This document shows positions 1-7,782 of a DNA stretch of 17,366 nucleotides, one piece after another. Each line of letters starts with the position of its first letter. The stretch's first letter is position 1. A program made the translations under genes and the position numbers. The DNA lies in assembly GCA_023415335.1 (NCBI GenBank), contig JAEZLD010000052.1, positions 1-17,366 of the forward strand. The letters are read 5' to 3'. The notes under the pieces were generated by a model that was not told where the DNA came from, made no database searches, and was given only the letters and a program-made list of their open reading frames with translations. This DNA comes from Bacillota bacterium. GTDB taxonomy: Bacteria; Bacillota; Clostridia; Clostridiales; Caloramatoraceae.

Positions 1-99
1 TTGGACCTTCATATACAACGTCTTAGAAGAAAGCTTGACTGGAAGGATGTAATAAAGACGGTATTCCGTTATGGTTATGTACTGGAGGTGGGGGAATGA
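1..99 (+). CDS. Response regulator, OmpR/PhoB family, C-terminal end only (partial)
   Basis: The window opens inside this gene, in reading frame 1, and shows its last 32 codons before a TGA. The residues read LDLHIQRLRRKLDW, then IKTVFRYGYVLEVGE. This is the recognition helix and C-terminal beta hairpin of an OmpR/PhoB winged-helix DNA-binding domain, where families typically show an HIxxLRxKL helix followed by a TVxGxGY hairpin. The stop overlaps the start of the next gene, a histidine kinase, as ATGA, so the two are translationally coupled and form a cognate two-component pair. The receiver domain lies outside the window, so the phosphoacceptor Asp cannot be checked. I infer that it is the transcription factor of this locus; its targets are unknown. 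Confidence 0.9.
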   Translation: MDLHIQRLRRKLDWKDVIKTVFRYGYVLEVGE

Positions 100-1517
100 A
101 ATTCTCCTGGAAGCTTGTAATAGGAACTACGCTCCTTATTGCTGTACTGTTTTCGTCAGGTGGGCTTGTTATGACCTATAAAAACTACAGGGTAGCCCTT
201 TCAAATGCAGTAGAGCAGAACACAAACCAGCATATACTTGAGAGGTATTCCATGGAGGCCAGTGTGCGCAGTGCCCTTGAAAACAGCAAGGAATATTCCG
301 CAGAGCTGCTTGCGGATTATGCGGACAGACTTTCAAGCTATGGTCACGGGGTCAGCCAGCTTGCTATATATATGGAAGATGGTACGATAGCATATGACAG
401 CATAACCAATCTTATACCAAAGGAGAAGAGGGAGGAGTATCTAAAGCACAATGAGGATACCTATATGATGGACCGGCAGGGTTCCTATGAGTATATGATG
501 ATAGCATCCCGCATTACCATAGGGCAGGACAACTTCTGTCTTATGAATGCCTTTGACATGTCCTCCATATATAGTGAGAGAAACCGCCAGCTGGTATATT
601 TTTTTATGCTGGATATTATAATACTGTTTTTAGCTGTGGCAGGGGAGATGGTGCTTTCATCATATCTTACCGCCCCTATAAGCAGGCTCAATAAGCTTAG
701 CCAGGGGATAGCCTCAGGCTCCTATTCTGCCCGTACCAATATAAATACCTCTGATGAGATAGGACAGCTGAGCAGAAGCTTTGATGCCATGGCAGAGGCT
801 GTGGAGAGGCAGATTGACCAGCTTAACCTGGACATTATAAAAAGGGAAGAGTTCGTGGCTGACTTTTCCCACGAGCTTAAAACCCCTATGACTGCCATAA
901 TGGGGTATGCTAAAATGCTCAGAGATGGCTATGCTGATGAGGACGAAAGAAGAGTGGCTTTAAGCTACATATATTCTGAGTGTAAGCGCTTAGAGCAGCT
1001 TTCTAAAAAGCTTATAAGCCTAATGAGGCTTGGAGAAGGCAGGCTGGAGCTTGGAAGTGTTTCTGCGAAGTGGGCAGGGGAAAGGCTAAAGGAGATAGTA
1101 CATCCCCTGTGTGGAGATGTTCAGGTGGAATATGATATAGAGGATAGTTACGTTAAGGCGGATGGAACGCTTCTACTGGATTTGCTTAAAAACCTGATTG
1201 AGAATGCCATTAAGGCCCAGCCTAAGGATAACAGAGTTATTGTTAATGGAAGATGCATGGGTGGTAAGTACGTGTTTTCCATAAAGGACAACGGGATTGG
1301 CATGGATGAGGAGGACCTGAAGCACATTCAGGAACCCTTTTACATGGCAGACAAGTCCAGGTCCCGTTCCCAGGGAGGGAGCGGACTGGGTTTAGCCATC
1401 TGTAGGAAAATATGCGCATGCCATAACACAGCTCTTTCCTTTACCAGCAGCAAGGGCGAAGGGACCTGTGTAAGCTTTGAACTGGAGGTGCTTGGTGATG
1501 TTCAGCAGGAGGAGTAA
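96..1517 (+). CDS. Sensor histidine kinase (HAMP, HisKA, HATPase_c)
   Basis: This 473-residue membrane kinase is expected to autophosphorylate on His and pass the phosphate to the response regulator encoded just upstream. There is a TM helix at about residues 6-27, an extracytoplasmic sensor region of about 140 residues and a second TM at about 167-190. A HAMP linker follows at about 190-243, including TSDEIGQLSRSFDAM. The HisKA dimerisation motif FSHELKTP carries the phospho-acceptor H259. The ATPase domain has the N box NLIENAIKA (366-374), the G1 box DNGIGMD (398-404) and the G2 box GGSGLGLA (427-434), so all catalytic motifs are present. Its length is normal for the family. The start overlaps the regulator stop by ATGA and is preceded by GGAGGTGGGGG. 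The sensor domain is not one I recognise, so the stimulus is unknown. The 3' end overlaps the next gene. Confidence 0.95.
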   Translation: MKFSWKLVIGTTLLIAVLFSSGGLVMTYKNYRVALSNAVEQNTNQHILERYSMEASVRSALENSKEYSAELLADYADRLSSYGHGVSQLAIYMEDGTIAYDSITNLIPKEKREEYLKHNEDTYMMDRQGSYEYMMIASRITIGQDNFCLMNAFDMSSIYSERNRQLVYFFMLDIIILFLAVAGEMVLSSYLTAPISRLNKLSQGIASGSYSARTNINTSDEIGQLSRSFDAMAEAVERQIDQLNLDIIKREEFVADFSHELKTPMTAIMGYAKMLRDGYADEDERRVALSYIYSECKRLEQLSKKLISLMRLGEGRLELGSVSAKWAGERLKEIVHPLCGDVQVEYDIEDSYVKADGTLLLDLLKNLIENAIKAQPKDNRVIVNGRCMGGKYVFSIKDNGIGMDEEDLKHIQEPFYMADKSRSRSQGGSGLGLAICRKICACHNTALSFTSSKGEGTCVSFELEVLGDVQQEE

Positions 1518-2238
1518 ATATATAATTGGAATATCCTTATGTGGGATGATGGTCGTTTTGTTTTTACCTTTTGTAATAATGCAAGTATCCGATTCAATAT
1601 TTTTTTCTTCTCCCCACATAAGGGAGGCTGATGTTCATGGCATTGAGACTTCTGCCGAGGACGTTCCATACGTTAGACACATTATAAATACCTATATGAC
1701 ATATGCTGATTCCATGCAAGAAACCGTGATTATAAACTCAGATGGAGATAATACATTATATAGGAATGAAAGTATTGATATAGCCTATGATAAGCTGCTG
1801 GAGCTTGAAAAGAAGGGAGTTATTAATCCTCTTTGGGTTAAGGAGGAGCTTCAGAATTTTATGCAATCAAATCATTTATCTTATAGAGAGTACTATTCCA
1901 GGGATGAGCTAGAAGGTGGACCTGAAGGAATTGAGCTTTCTACAATAGTGTGGTGGAAATCGGGAGATGAGTTCCTAAGGCTGATGTATGACCAGAAATA
2001 CAAAAGGCTGCTTAGGATTGTCTATAAAGGCAGAGGACAGATTTTTGCATCTAATGACAGTGAGGAGCTTTGCAATTCCTTTGCAGCCTATCAGGGGCTT
2101 GATATACTTGAGGACTGGAGCTTTAATGGGAAAAGGCTCGTATCCCAAAAGGCTTCGCTCAGCATTGAATTCAGCCAGAGTGCTGGGGGAGCAGTCCTTC
2201 AGATAATACCTACGGAGCTTATATTTTTGGAGTACTAA
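1498..2238 (+). CDS. Single-pass membrane protein of unknown function, coupled to the histidine kinase
   Basis: I do not recognise the family. The protein is 246 residues when started at the ATG at 1498, which has a good GGAGGTG ribosome site at 1484-1490 and overlaps the kinase by 20 bases. An in-frame ATG 21 bases upstream has no comparable site. The N-terminus is basic (FSRRSKY), followed by one hydrophobic helix at about residues 8-29 and then about 215 mostly polar residues with no lipobox. This predicts an anchored extracytoplasmic domain. A terminator follows directly, so it is the last gene of the two-component operon. By analogy with the anchored YycH/YycI regulators encoded beside the WalK kinase, it could modulate the kinase. 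That is inference from position and topology only; no sequence resemblance was established. Confidence 0.8.
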   Translation: MFSRRSKYIIGISLCGMMVVLFLPFVIMQVSDSIFFSSPHIREADVHGIETSAEDVPYVRHIINTYMTYADSMQETVIINSDGDNTLYRNESIDIAYDKLLELEKKGVINPLWVKEELQNFMQSNHLSYREYYSRDELEGGPEGIELSTIVWWKSGDEFLRLMYDQKYKRLLRIVYKGRGQIFASNDSEELCNSFAAYQGLDILEDWSFNGKRLVSQKASLSIEFSQSAGGAVLQIIPTELIFLEY

Positions 2239-2246
2239 AGGTATAT

Positions 2247-2287
2247 AAAAACCAGAGAAACACTTTTTATAGGGTTCTCTGGTTTTT
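2247..2287 (+). terminator. Intrinsic terminator of the two-component operon
   Basis: A perfect 13-bp stem pairs AAAAACCAGAGAA (2247-2259) with TTCTCTGGTTTTT (2275-2287) around a 15-base loop. The right arm ends in five T residues, followed by C and further T-rich sequence. It starts 8 bases after the stop of the upstream gene. Because the arms are A-rich and T-rich at their outer ends, it could in principle also work on the other strand. Confidence 0.9.
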
Positions 2288-2363
2288 CTATTTTTGAAAC
2301 AACTTGGATACAGCTTCATGCTATTGTTAAGCCATAAACATGAAAAAGTGAAGGGAGAAAGTT

Positions 2364-3737
2364 ATGAAAAAAATATTATTACTTATTATGTTTGTGGTAC
2401 TGGCACTTGCAGGCTGTACTAATAAAGTCTCAACCAATGCTCCTAACAGCAATGATAAATCTGGAGAAGTGAAGGGTGAGGATAAAAAAGAAAAGAAGCT
2501 ATCCTTTTCCCAAAGCAGTGGACTAACTGATACATGTCCTACCGAAGAGGGGTACTACTACATAAGCACCACTGACCATGGGGATGGCAATGGAGTTACG
2601 ATTAACCTTATGTATCTGGATTACGATAGCAGAAAGGAAATGTTCCTGTGCAACCAGCCGGGCTGCACCCATGATACCGATGGATGCAATTCATTATTAG
2701 CTGATGTACATATGGGCGATACACAGGTGCTCTTCATAAGCAAAAACCGCCTGTATTTGCTGGTATCGCCTCAGGATAATTCCGGGTCCATGACTTCAGG
2801 ATGGTCAGACCCTGATGCAGGGATATCCTTGTCCACATCAAGTGGTACCCAGCCTAAGCTATACAGTATGAACCTTGACGGCACAGACCGAAGGGTGGTT
2901 TCGGAATTCGGCTCAGGTATTGTATTAGAGAGGGTAGCAGCGGTAAGTGGTGATGACATTTATGTTATTTGCAAGAAGATAAAGTCAGAAAGCACAGGGG
3001 ATAATTCTACCTATCAATCAGCCTATGACAGGCAGCTTGTTCATATAGACGCAGCTACGGGAAAGCAGAAGACAGTATGTGACCTTGAGGAGGATTCCAG
3101 ATTGATTGGAGCCTTTGGGAGCAAGCTGGCGTTTGAAGCCACAAGGTTTGCCAGGAAGCTTTCCCCTGAGGAGCTGTTTAACGATGGAATATACAAGCAG
3201 GAGCTTAAGAAGGCTAAAATCATGTTTTCCTCTCTGGATGTGGATACCTGTGAAACCTCGCAGATGTTTGAAATATCAGGAGATAAAACCTTTACCAGCC
3301 AGGTTTCTGGGTCAAAATTATACTATTCCATAAAGGGGGAAAACCAGATTAAGAGCCTGGACTTGTCCTCGGGAACAGAAGAGGTGGTTGCAAGTACAGC
3401 AAACAGCAGCATAGATTGGGTATACGATGACAGTATGAGAATCAGAAGCTGGGATTACGAGGATAACAAATATTACACCCTAAACCTGAGCTCCAGGGAA
3501 ATAAGCGAAACAGGACTGTATACAGGCCAGATGCACAGCCCTGTTACCATACTGGCAGAAAACAAGGAGCATTTCCTGGTTATTTATGATTATGAGTGTT
3601 CAGGTGAATACACCACATGGGCAGGCACTACACAGAATGATATCACCTCCAACAAGCTTGGGCTTATATCCAAGGAGGATTATTTAAAAGGGAACCCGTC
3701 CTATAAGCCAGTTGAAACGATTGGAGCTGGTATTTGA
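2364..3737 (+). CDS. Lipoprotein with Cys/His cluster (DUF5050/beta-propeller-like)
   Basis: This 457-residue secreted lipoprotein has basic residues MKK, a hydrophobic stretch and a lipobox LALAGC, with C18 the expected lipidation site. A low-complexity Lys/Glu/Ser/Asn linker to about residue 48 follows. The rest is beta-rich, with spaced segments such as LYSMNLDGTDRRVV, LVHIDAATGKQK and IKSLDLSSGTEEVV that look like propeller blades, as in DUF5050-type or TolB-like folds. A compact cluster C96-x4-C101-x-H103-x4-C108 (FLCNQPGCTHDTDGC) resembles one I recall from many clostridial lipoproteins of unknown role. The start ATG has AAGGGAGAAAG before it. The stop shares one base with the next start (TGATG), coupling it to an ABC ATPase. 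It may be a substrate-binding or accessory subunit of that transporter, but the ligand is unknown. The 76-base gap after the terminator must contain its promoter, though no convincing -35/-10 pair was found. Confidence 0.87.
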   Translation: MKKILLLIMFVVLALAGCTNKVSTNAPNSNDKSGEVKGEDKKEKKLSFSQSSGLTDTCPTEEGYYYISTTDHGDGNGVTINLMYLDYDSRKEMFLCNQPGCTHDTDGCNSLLADVHMGDTQVLFISKNRLYLLVSPQDNSGSMTSGWSDPDAGISLSTSSGTQPKLYSMNLDGTDRRVVSEFGSGIVLERVAAVSGDDIYVICKKIKSESTGDNSTYQSAYDRQLVHIDAATGKQKTVCDLEEDSRLIGAFGSKLAFEATRFARKLSPEELFNDGIYKQELKKAKIMFSSLDVDTCETSQMFEISGDKTFTSQVSGSKLYYSIKGENQIKSLDLSSGTEEVVASTANSSIDWVYDDSMRIRSWDYEDNKYYTLNLSSREISETGLYTGQMHSPVTILAENKEHFLVIYDYECSGEYTTWAGTTQNDITSNKLGLISKEDYLKGNPSYKPVETIGAGI

Positions 3738-4462
3738 TGCTTCAGGTTAAGGAACTATCTAAGTCTTATGGAACCATAAAAGCTCTTGATAACCTAAGCC
3801 TTGAGCTTTCTGAGGGAGTGTATGGACTCCTTGGCCCCAATGGGGCTGGCAAGTCCACATTTATGAACATACTCACAGACAACCTAAGGCCTGACTGCGG
3901 GCAGGTTATGTTTGACGGACAGAGCATATGGAAGATGCCAACGGAGTATAGAAGGCTTTTAGGCTATGCGCCCCAGCAGCAGGGCCTGTATGATGCTTTT
4001 ACAGGAAGAAGGCTCTTAAGCTATATGGGAACCCTGAAGGAGATACCAAGGCATGAGCTTGAAGGAGAGCTTCAAAGGGTGGCCGATTTTGTGAATCTGT
4101 CTGAGGTTTTAGATAAAAGACTAAGCTCCTATTCGGGGGGGATGAAGCAGAGAATGCTTATTGCACAATCTGTTATGGGGAATCCTAAGCTGCTGCTTAT
4201 GGATGAGCCAACGGCAGGGCTTGACCCTAAGGAGAGAATACGCATAAGGAACAATCTGAAGGAAATATCCAGGGACAGGATAATACTTATTGCCACCCAT
4301 GTAGTAGGGGATGTGCAGTCCATATCCAAGGAGATAATCATACTGAAGAAGGGATGCCTTGTGGCAAAGGCATCGCCCCAGGAGCTTATAGATACCTATG
4401 CCCCGGATGGAGATTTGGAGGACGTTTATATGAATATATTTCAAGAGGATAAGCAGCTATGA
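3737..4462 (+). CDS. ABC transporter ATP-binding protein (ABC-2 exporter type)
   Basis: This cytoplasmic ATPase of 241 residues is of normal size for an ABC-2 exporter nucleotide-binding domain. Numbered from the ATG at 3737, Walker A GPNGAGKS is at 33-40, the Q-loop near 79-82 (APQQQ), the ABC signature YSGGMKQR at 132-139, Walker B LLLMDEP from 152 and the switch histidine at H188 (IATHVV). All motifs are intact. A TTG three bases upstream could also initiate. I prefer ATG, which overlaps the lipoprotein stop as TGATG and follows GGAG at 3723. The stop overlaps the permease start as ATGA, so the two make one transporter. The family resembles NatA/BcrA-like drug, ion or peptide exporters. 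The substrate cannot be told from the sequence. Confidence 0.95.
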   Translation: MLQVKELSKSYGTIKALDNLSLELSEGVYGLLGPNGAGKSTFMNILTDNLRPDCGQVMFDGQSIWKMPTEYRRLLGYAPQQQGLYDAFTGRRLLSYMGTLKEIPRHELEGELQRVADFVNLSEVLDKRLSSYSGGMKQRMLIAQSVMGNPKLLLMDEPTAGLDPKERIRIRNNLKEISRDRIILIATHVVGDVQSISKEIIILKKGCLVAKASPQELIDTYAPDGDLEDVYMNIFQEDKQL

Positions 4463-6906
4463 TCAGGATGATATATTACGAGCTTTACAAGGCAGTCAGG
4501 AAGAGGAGCTTTCTTATTGCTGCTGCCTCCCTTCTGCTTATTAATTTTGGGCTGCTTTTCTATGGGTGTCTTGCAAAGGACGGGGGAGTCTCTGCAGCAG
4601 CATACAGGCAGCTGATGAAGGATATGGGGAGCAGGAAGGAACAGGAGAAGTATGATTACATAGAGGAGTTGTATGAGACCATAAAGGGAGTAGAGCTTGT
4701 GGAGGAAATACAAACCTTTGAGGCCAGCCAGTCTGATACGGGAAGGATTATGTCAGATAACCTGAGAAAGCAGAACTCTGGGGTGTTTGAAAAATACTAT
4801 GATACCTGGAAGGATGGCAGCTATCTCAGGTATACAGACAACTTAAAATCAGAGCAAAGCCTTATAGAAGAGGTATACAAAGAGGAACAGGCCGTATCCC
4901 GCTACAAGGACTATCTTAAGGACATATCCCAAACCTCCGTACAGCTTTCGGGAGTATCTATTTTTTCTCCTGGTGAAAACAGCGGCTTTTCCAGCAGGAA
5001 TATTAAGAAAACATCAGAGGATTATTCCAGGATGTCCAATGTGGAAGCTTCATTTTCACCTTCAAGAGGATTCTCAGGTGCGGCATCCTCAAAGCTTACA
5101 GATGTACTGGTGCTGCTATCCATTCTGGCCTTTTCCGCGGGCCTTATATTTGAGGAGAAGGAAAAGGGTCTTTATGCCATAACTAAGGCTGCGCCAAGAG
5201 GAGGGACCCAGCATATAGTAGCAAAGCTTGCGGCACTTTTTATATACTGTATAACAGCAACAGCACTTTTTTATGGAAGCAGCCTTGCCTTCCATGGAGC
5301 AATCTATGGGCTGGGAAGTCTAGGGGCCCCCCTGCAGTCCTATGCCCCCTTCATAGGAAGTACACTCCTAATTACAGGACTGCAATACATGCTTATATCC
5401 TATGGGGCTAAGGCAGCAGTGTTCTTCTTTATAGGTACGATAATTGTGATGGCTTCAATATTATCAAGGCAGAGCTACCTTCCTGCAATTGCAACAACTG
5501 CATTCCTTGCCTTGTGCTATTATCTGACCAGCATTATTCCGGCAGTGTCAGGGGTCAACTGGATTAAATATCTGAACCCCTATGGCCTGCTACAGACTGA
5601 TAAGCTGTATGGAAGCTATATTAACCTGAACTTTTTTGGAAAGCCTGTAAGCTGCCATAGGGCGTCTGTTATATGGCTGGCAGTGGCTTTACTACTTCTT
5701 TGTCTCTGCTGCATAGTGTGCTTTAAACACAGCAGGGATATGAAGCTTAAGGAGATGAGGCTTACCCTATGGCTTAAGAAGCTTTCTATTATAAGCTTCA
5801 AGCCCCATACATCACTAATCAGATATGAGGGCTATAAGATATTCATAACAGCTGGGGTGCTTCCTGTACTGTTAGTATTCTGTGCTTTTTTAACCTACAA
5901 TACCGGAAAATCCTCCTATTATATTTCATCTGGTGAAAAGCGCTATGCCAGCTATATGAAATACCTTGCAGGGCCGCTGACCGAGGAGAAGTCCTCCTAT
6001 CTTGAGGGTGAGAAGGCAATATATGAAGAGGCATTAAAACAGATAGGGATAATAAACGAAATGGAGGATAGAGGAGAGCTTTCACGTTCTGCAGCGGATA
6101 CCCTGAGACTTCCCTATGAAAGCACACTTTCATTTTATGGTGTATTCCAAAGGGTGTGGGAAAAATACCAGTACATACAGTCACACCTAAGGGCTCAGTT
6201 CGTGTATGAAACTGGCTATATGCTGCTACTGGGCTTTTCCACGGATAATGGCATATTACGTTTTCTCCTGCTCACTATGGTTTTGACGTTCTGCCTTGGA
6301 AACGTGTATGCTATGGAATATAAGCATGATATGCACCGTATGATTTCATCAACCCCCCAGGGAAGAAGAAGGGTATCCCTATGTAAGCTTTTACTAAGCC
6401 TGATTATTACGATATTCTGCTATATTGCAGTTGAAGGAGCATACCTGATTGGTGTAGTAAAAGCCTATGCTTTGCCTGGGATAGCCTCCCCGGTTACCAG
6501 TCTGATGGTTTATTCTCAGCTTCCGGATGCTATGCCTATATGGGCATTCATAGGTATTATAGCCATAGTCAGGCTGGCAGCATCCCTGGCTTCAGCAGGA
6601 ATAATACTATTGGTTTCAAGGCTGCTTCACAGCAGTCTGCAGGGGATTTTCCTATCAATATTGGTGCTGGGTTTATCTCCAATACTTTATATTATGGGAC
6701 TGCCTGCAGCTAAGTGGTTAGGTCTTCTTCCCTTGTATATGTCACCTGTGCTTTTTACAGAGGCTAGAGGCATTTTGGCGCTATGCGGCTATATACTGGG
6801 TTCGGTTATCATATGCACTGGATGTATTTATACTCTCTACCATGCCTTCTCAGGTGTAGCTTTAAATAAAAAAGTAAATTGTAAAGCGGAGCCTGCTGTG
6901 CAATAA
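4459..6906 (+). CDS. Large, internally duplicated ABC-2-like permease
   Basis: This 815-residue integral membrane protein is about twice the usual size of an ABC-2 permease. Each half begins with a related segment (YYELYKAVRKRSFLI at 6-20; RYEGYKIFITAGVLP at 455-469), then one TM, a long extracytoplasmic loop (about 39-212 and 482-600) and a bundle of TM helices. In each half a TM helix ends in a comparable cytoplasmic turn: LIFEEKEKGLYAITKAAPRG from about 229 and YAMEYKHDMHRMISSTPQGR at 617-636. About 12-14 TM helices are expected in total. The likely origin is fusion or duplication of two permease units, so one chain could pair with an ATPase homodimer. The start is coupled to the ATPase stop (ATGA). 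The first loop is charged and probably helical (residues 50-155). The transported substrate is unknown. Confidence 0.88.
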   Translation: MIRMIYYELYKAVRKRSFLIAAASLLLINFGLLFYGCLAKDGGVSAAAYRQLMKDMGSRKEQEKYDYIEELYETIKGVELVEEIQTFEASQSDTGRIMSDNLRKQNSGVFEKYYDTWKDGSYLRYTDNLKSEQSLIEEVYKEEQAVSRYKDYLKDISQTSVQLSGVSIFSPGENSGFSSRNIKKTSEDYSRMSNVEASFSPSRGFSGAASSKLTDVLVLLSILAFSAGLIFEEKEKGLYAITKAAPRGGTQHIVAKLAALFIYCITATALFYGSSLAFHGAIYGLGSLGAPLQSYAPFIGSTLLITGLQYMLISYGAKAAVFFFIGTIIVMASILSRQSYLPAIATTAFLALCYYLTSIIPAVSGVNWIKYLNPYGLLQTDKLYGSYINLNFFGKPVSCHRASVIWLAVALLLLCLCCIVCFKHSRDMKLKEMRLTLWLKKLSIISFKPHTSLIRYEGYKIFITAGVLPVLLVFCAFLTYNTGKSSYYISSGEKRYASYMKYLAGPLTEEKSSYLEGEKAIYEEALKQIGIINEMEDRGELSRSAADTLRLPYESTLSFYGVFQRVWEKYQYIQSHLRAQFVYETGYMLLLGFSTDNGILRFLLLTMVLTFCLGNVYAMEYKHDMHRMISSTPQGRRRVSLCKLLLSLIITIFCYIAVEGAYLIGVVKAYALPGIASPVTSLMVYSQLPDAMPIWAFIGIIAIVRLAASLASAGIILLVSRLLHSSLQGIFLSILVLGLSPILYIMGLPAAKWLGLLPLYMSPVLFTEARGILALCGYILGSVIICTGCIYTLYHAFSGVALNKKVNCKAEPAVQ

Positions 6907-6937
6907 TGTGTATAAAAGCATGAATGGGGGCATGGCC

Positions 6938-7621
6938 ATGTATAAGGACAAGGAGATCATTGCTGCTGAAAGCTTCTGGAACGATGCCTATAAGGAAAAG
7001 GAAACAGAGGTTTTATGTGATGGGGATTATTTTGTACCTAAGACTATGGAGCATATTTTTGATGTGTTTACCCAGGAGTGTCCAGCCGTGCTTGATTTTG
7101 GATGCGGTGCAGGAGACATGCTGCTTCGCATAGCCTATATGGGTAGGCTTAAGAAGGGAACAGGGATTGAAAAGGGAGAAAACATAGTTGCATATGCCCG
7201 CGAAATGGCTGAAATAAACGGCTGGTCCCATATTCTTCAGTATATGGATAGGGGCGTTGATGCACTTAAGACTATTGAGGACGGCAGCTTTGATGGTGTG
7301 GTTGTTTCAAACGTGTTTGATGTTATAACAAAGGAGGCTGCAGATGAGGCTATGGAGCAGCTGGTACGGATACTTAAGCCCAATGGCTTTATGCTGCTTA
7401 AGCTTAATCAGGCCATGACCCCCCAGCTTTACCAGAAAATTAATATGGTAAACTTCCGTGATAACCTTTATGCCAAGGATGGAGTGCTGAGAGGTCGTGA
7501 GTGCACTACCCAAGAGTGGAGGGAGTGGTTCACCAGGTACTTTACTGAGGAGATGTATGCTGATGTGCCATGGCAGAGGCCGGACTTTTTTGACAGGCTG
7601 TTTTTGCTGAGGAAGGCATAA
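6938..7621 (+). CDS. Class I SAM-dependent methyltransferase
   Basis: The protein is 227 residues from the ATG at 6938, which has a G-run (6926-6930) at proper spacing. The same frame is open from a GTG at 6908, two bases after the permease stop, with other ATG codons at 6920 and 6932, so the start is uncertain by ten residues. The Rossmann motif I is VLDFGCGAGDML (51-62), where SAM binds. The acidic end of strand 2 is E78 in GIEKGENI, and motif post-II/IV is GSFDGVVVSNVFDVI (116-130), followed by LKPNGFMLLKL. This matches the Methyltransf_11/25-type fold. The substrate is not evident. As the last gene of the lipoprotein-ABC unit it may modify the transported molecule or a cell component, but this is only positional inference. 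The product is probably cytosolic, with no TM or signal. Confidence 0.88.
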   Translation: MYKDKEIIAAESFWNDAYKEKETEVLCDGDYFVPKTMEHIFDVFTQECPAVLDFGCGAGDMLLRIAYMGRLKKGTGIEKGENIVAYAREMAEINGWSHILQYMDRGVDALKTIEDGSFDGVVVSNVFDVITKEAADEAMEQLVRILKPNGFMLLKLNQAMTPQLYQKINMVNFRDNLYAKDGVLRGRECTTQEWREWFTRYFTEEMYADVPWQRPDFFDRLFLLRKA

Positions 7622-7643
7622 AGAATAATGAGTGAATAATAAT

Positions 7644-7692
7644 GTAGGGGACGAAAACATCCATTTAGGATGTTTTCCTGTGCCGTCCCTAC
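7644..7692. repeat. Nested inverted repeat (REP/MITE-like hairpin) between convergent units
   Basis: An inner perfect 10-bp stem pairs GAAAACATCC (7653-7662) with GGATGTTTTC (7668-7677) around an ATTTA loop. An outer stem pairs GTAGGGGAC (7644-7652, one bulged G) with GTCCCTAC (7685-7692), leaving CTGTGCC unpaired on the right side. There is no clean T-run after it on either strand, so it is not a standard intrinsic terminator, though it could act as a transcript end or barrier between the methyltransferase gene and the opp operon. The GTAGGGGAC ends are typical of short dispersed palindromic elements in clostridial genomes, recalled rather than searched. Confidence 0.6.
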
Positions 7693-7738
7693 GGTATAAG
7701 TTATATTGATAAGGACAAATAATTAATGCATAAATACA

Positions 7739-7762
7739 AAGCGGAGGGAACCCCCTCCGCTT
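7739..7762 (-). terminator. Terminator of the opp operon
   Basis: A perfect 10-bp stem AAGCGGAGGG (7739-7748) pairs with CCCTCCGCTT (7753-7762) with a four-base loop. Read on the - strand, the stem is followed by TTTGTATTTATG, a T-rich tail. It lies about 20 bases past the stop of oppA, as expected for the end of that operon. Confidence 0.8.
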
Positions 7763-7782
7763 GCTTTATGGCATGAATCTAT

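Noticed and set aside
2294..2327. TTGAAA with a TGCTATTGT extended -10 as promoter for the lipoprotein gene
   Set aside because: The spacer is 22 bases and the -10 matches only four of six, so no confident call is made.
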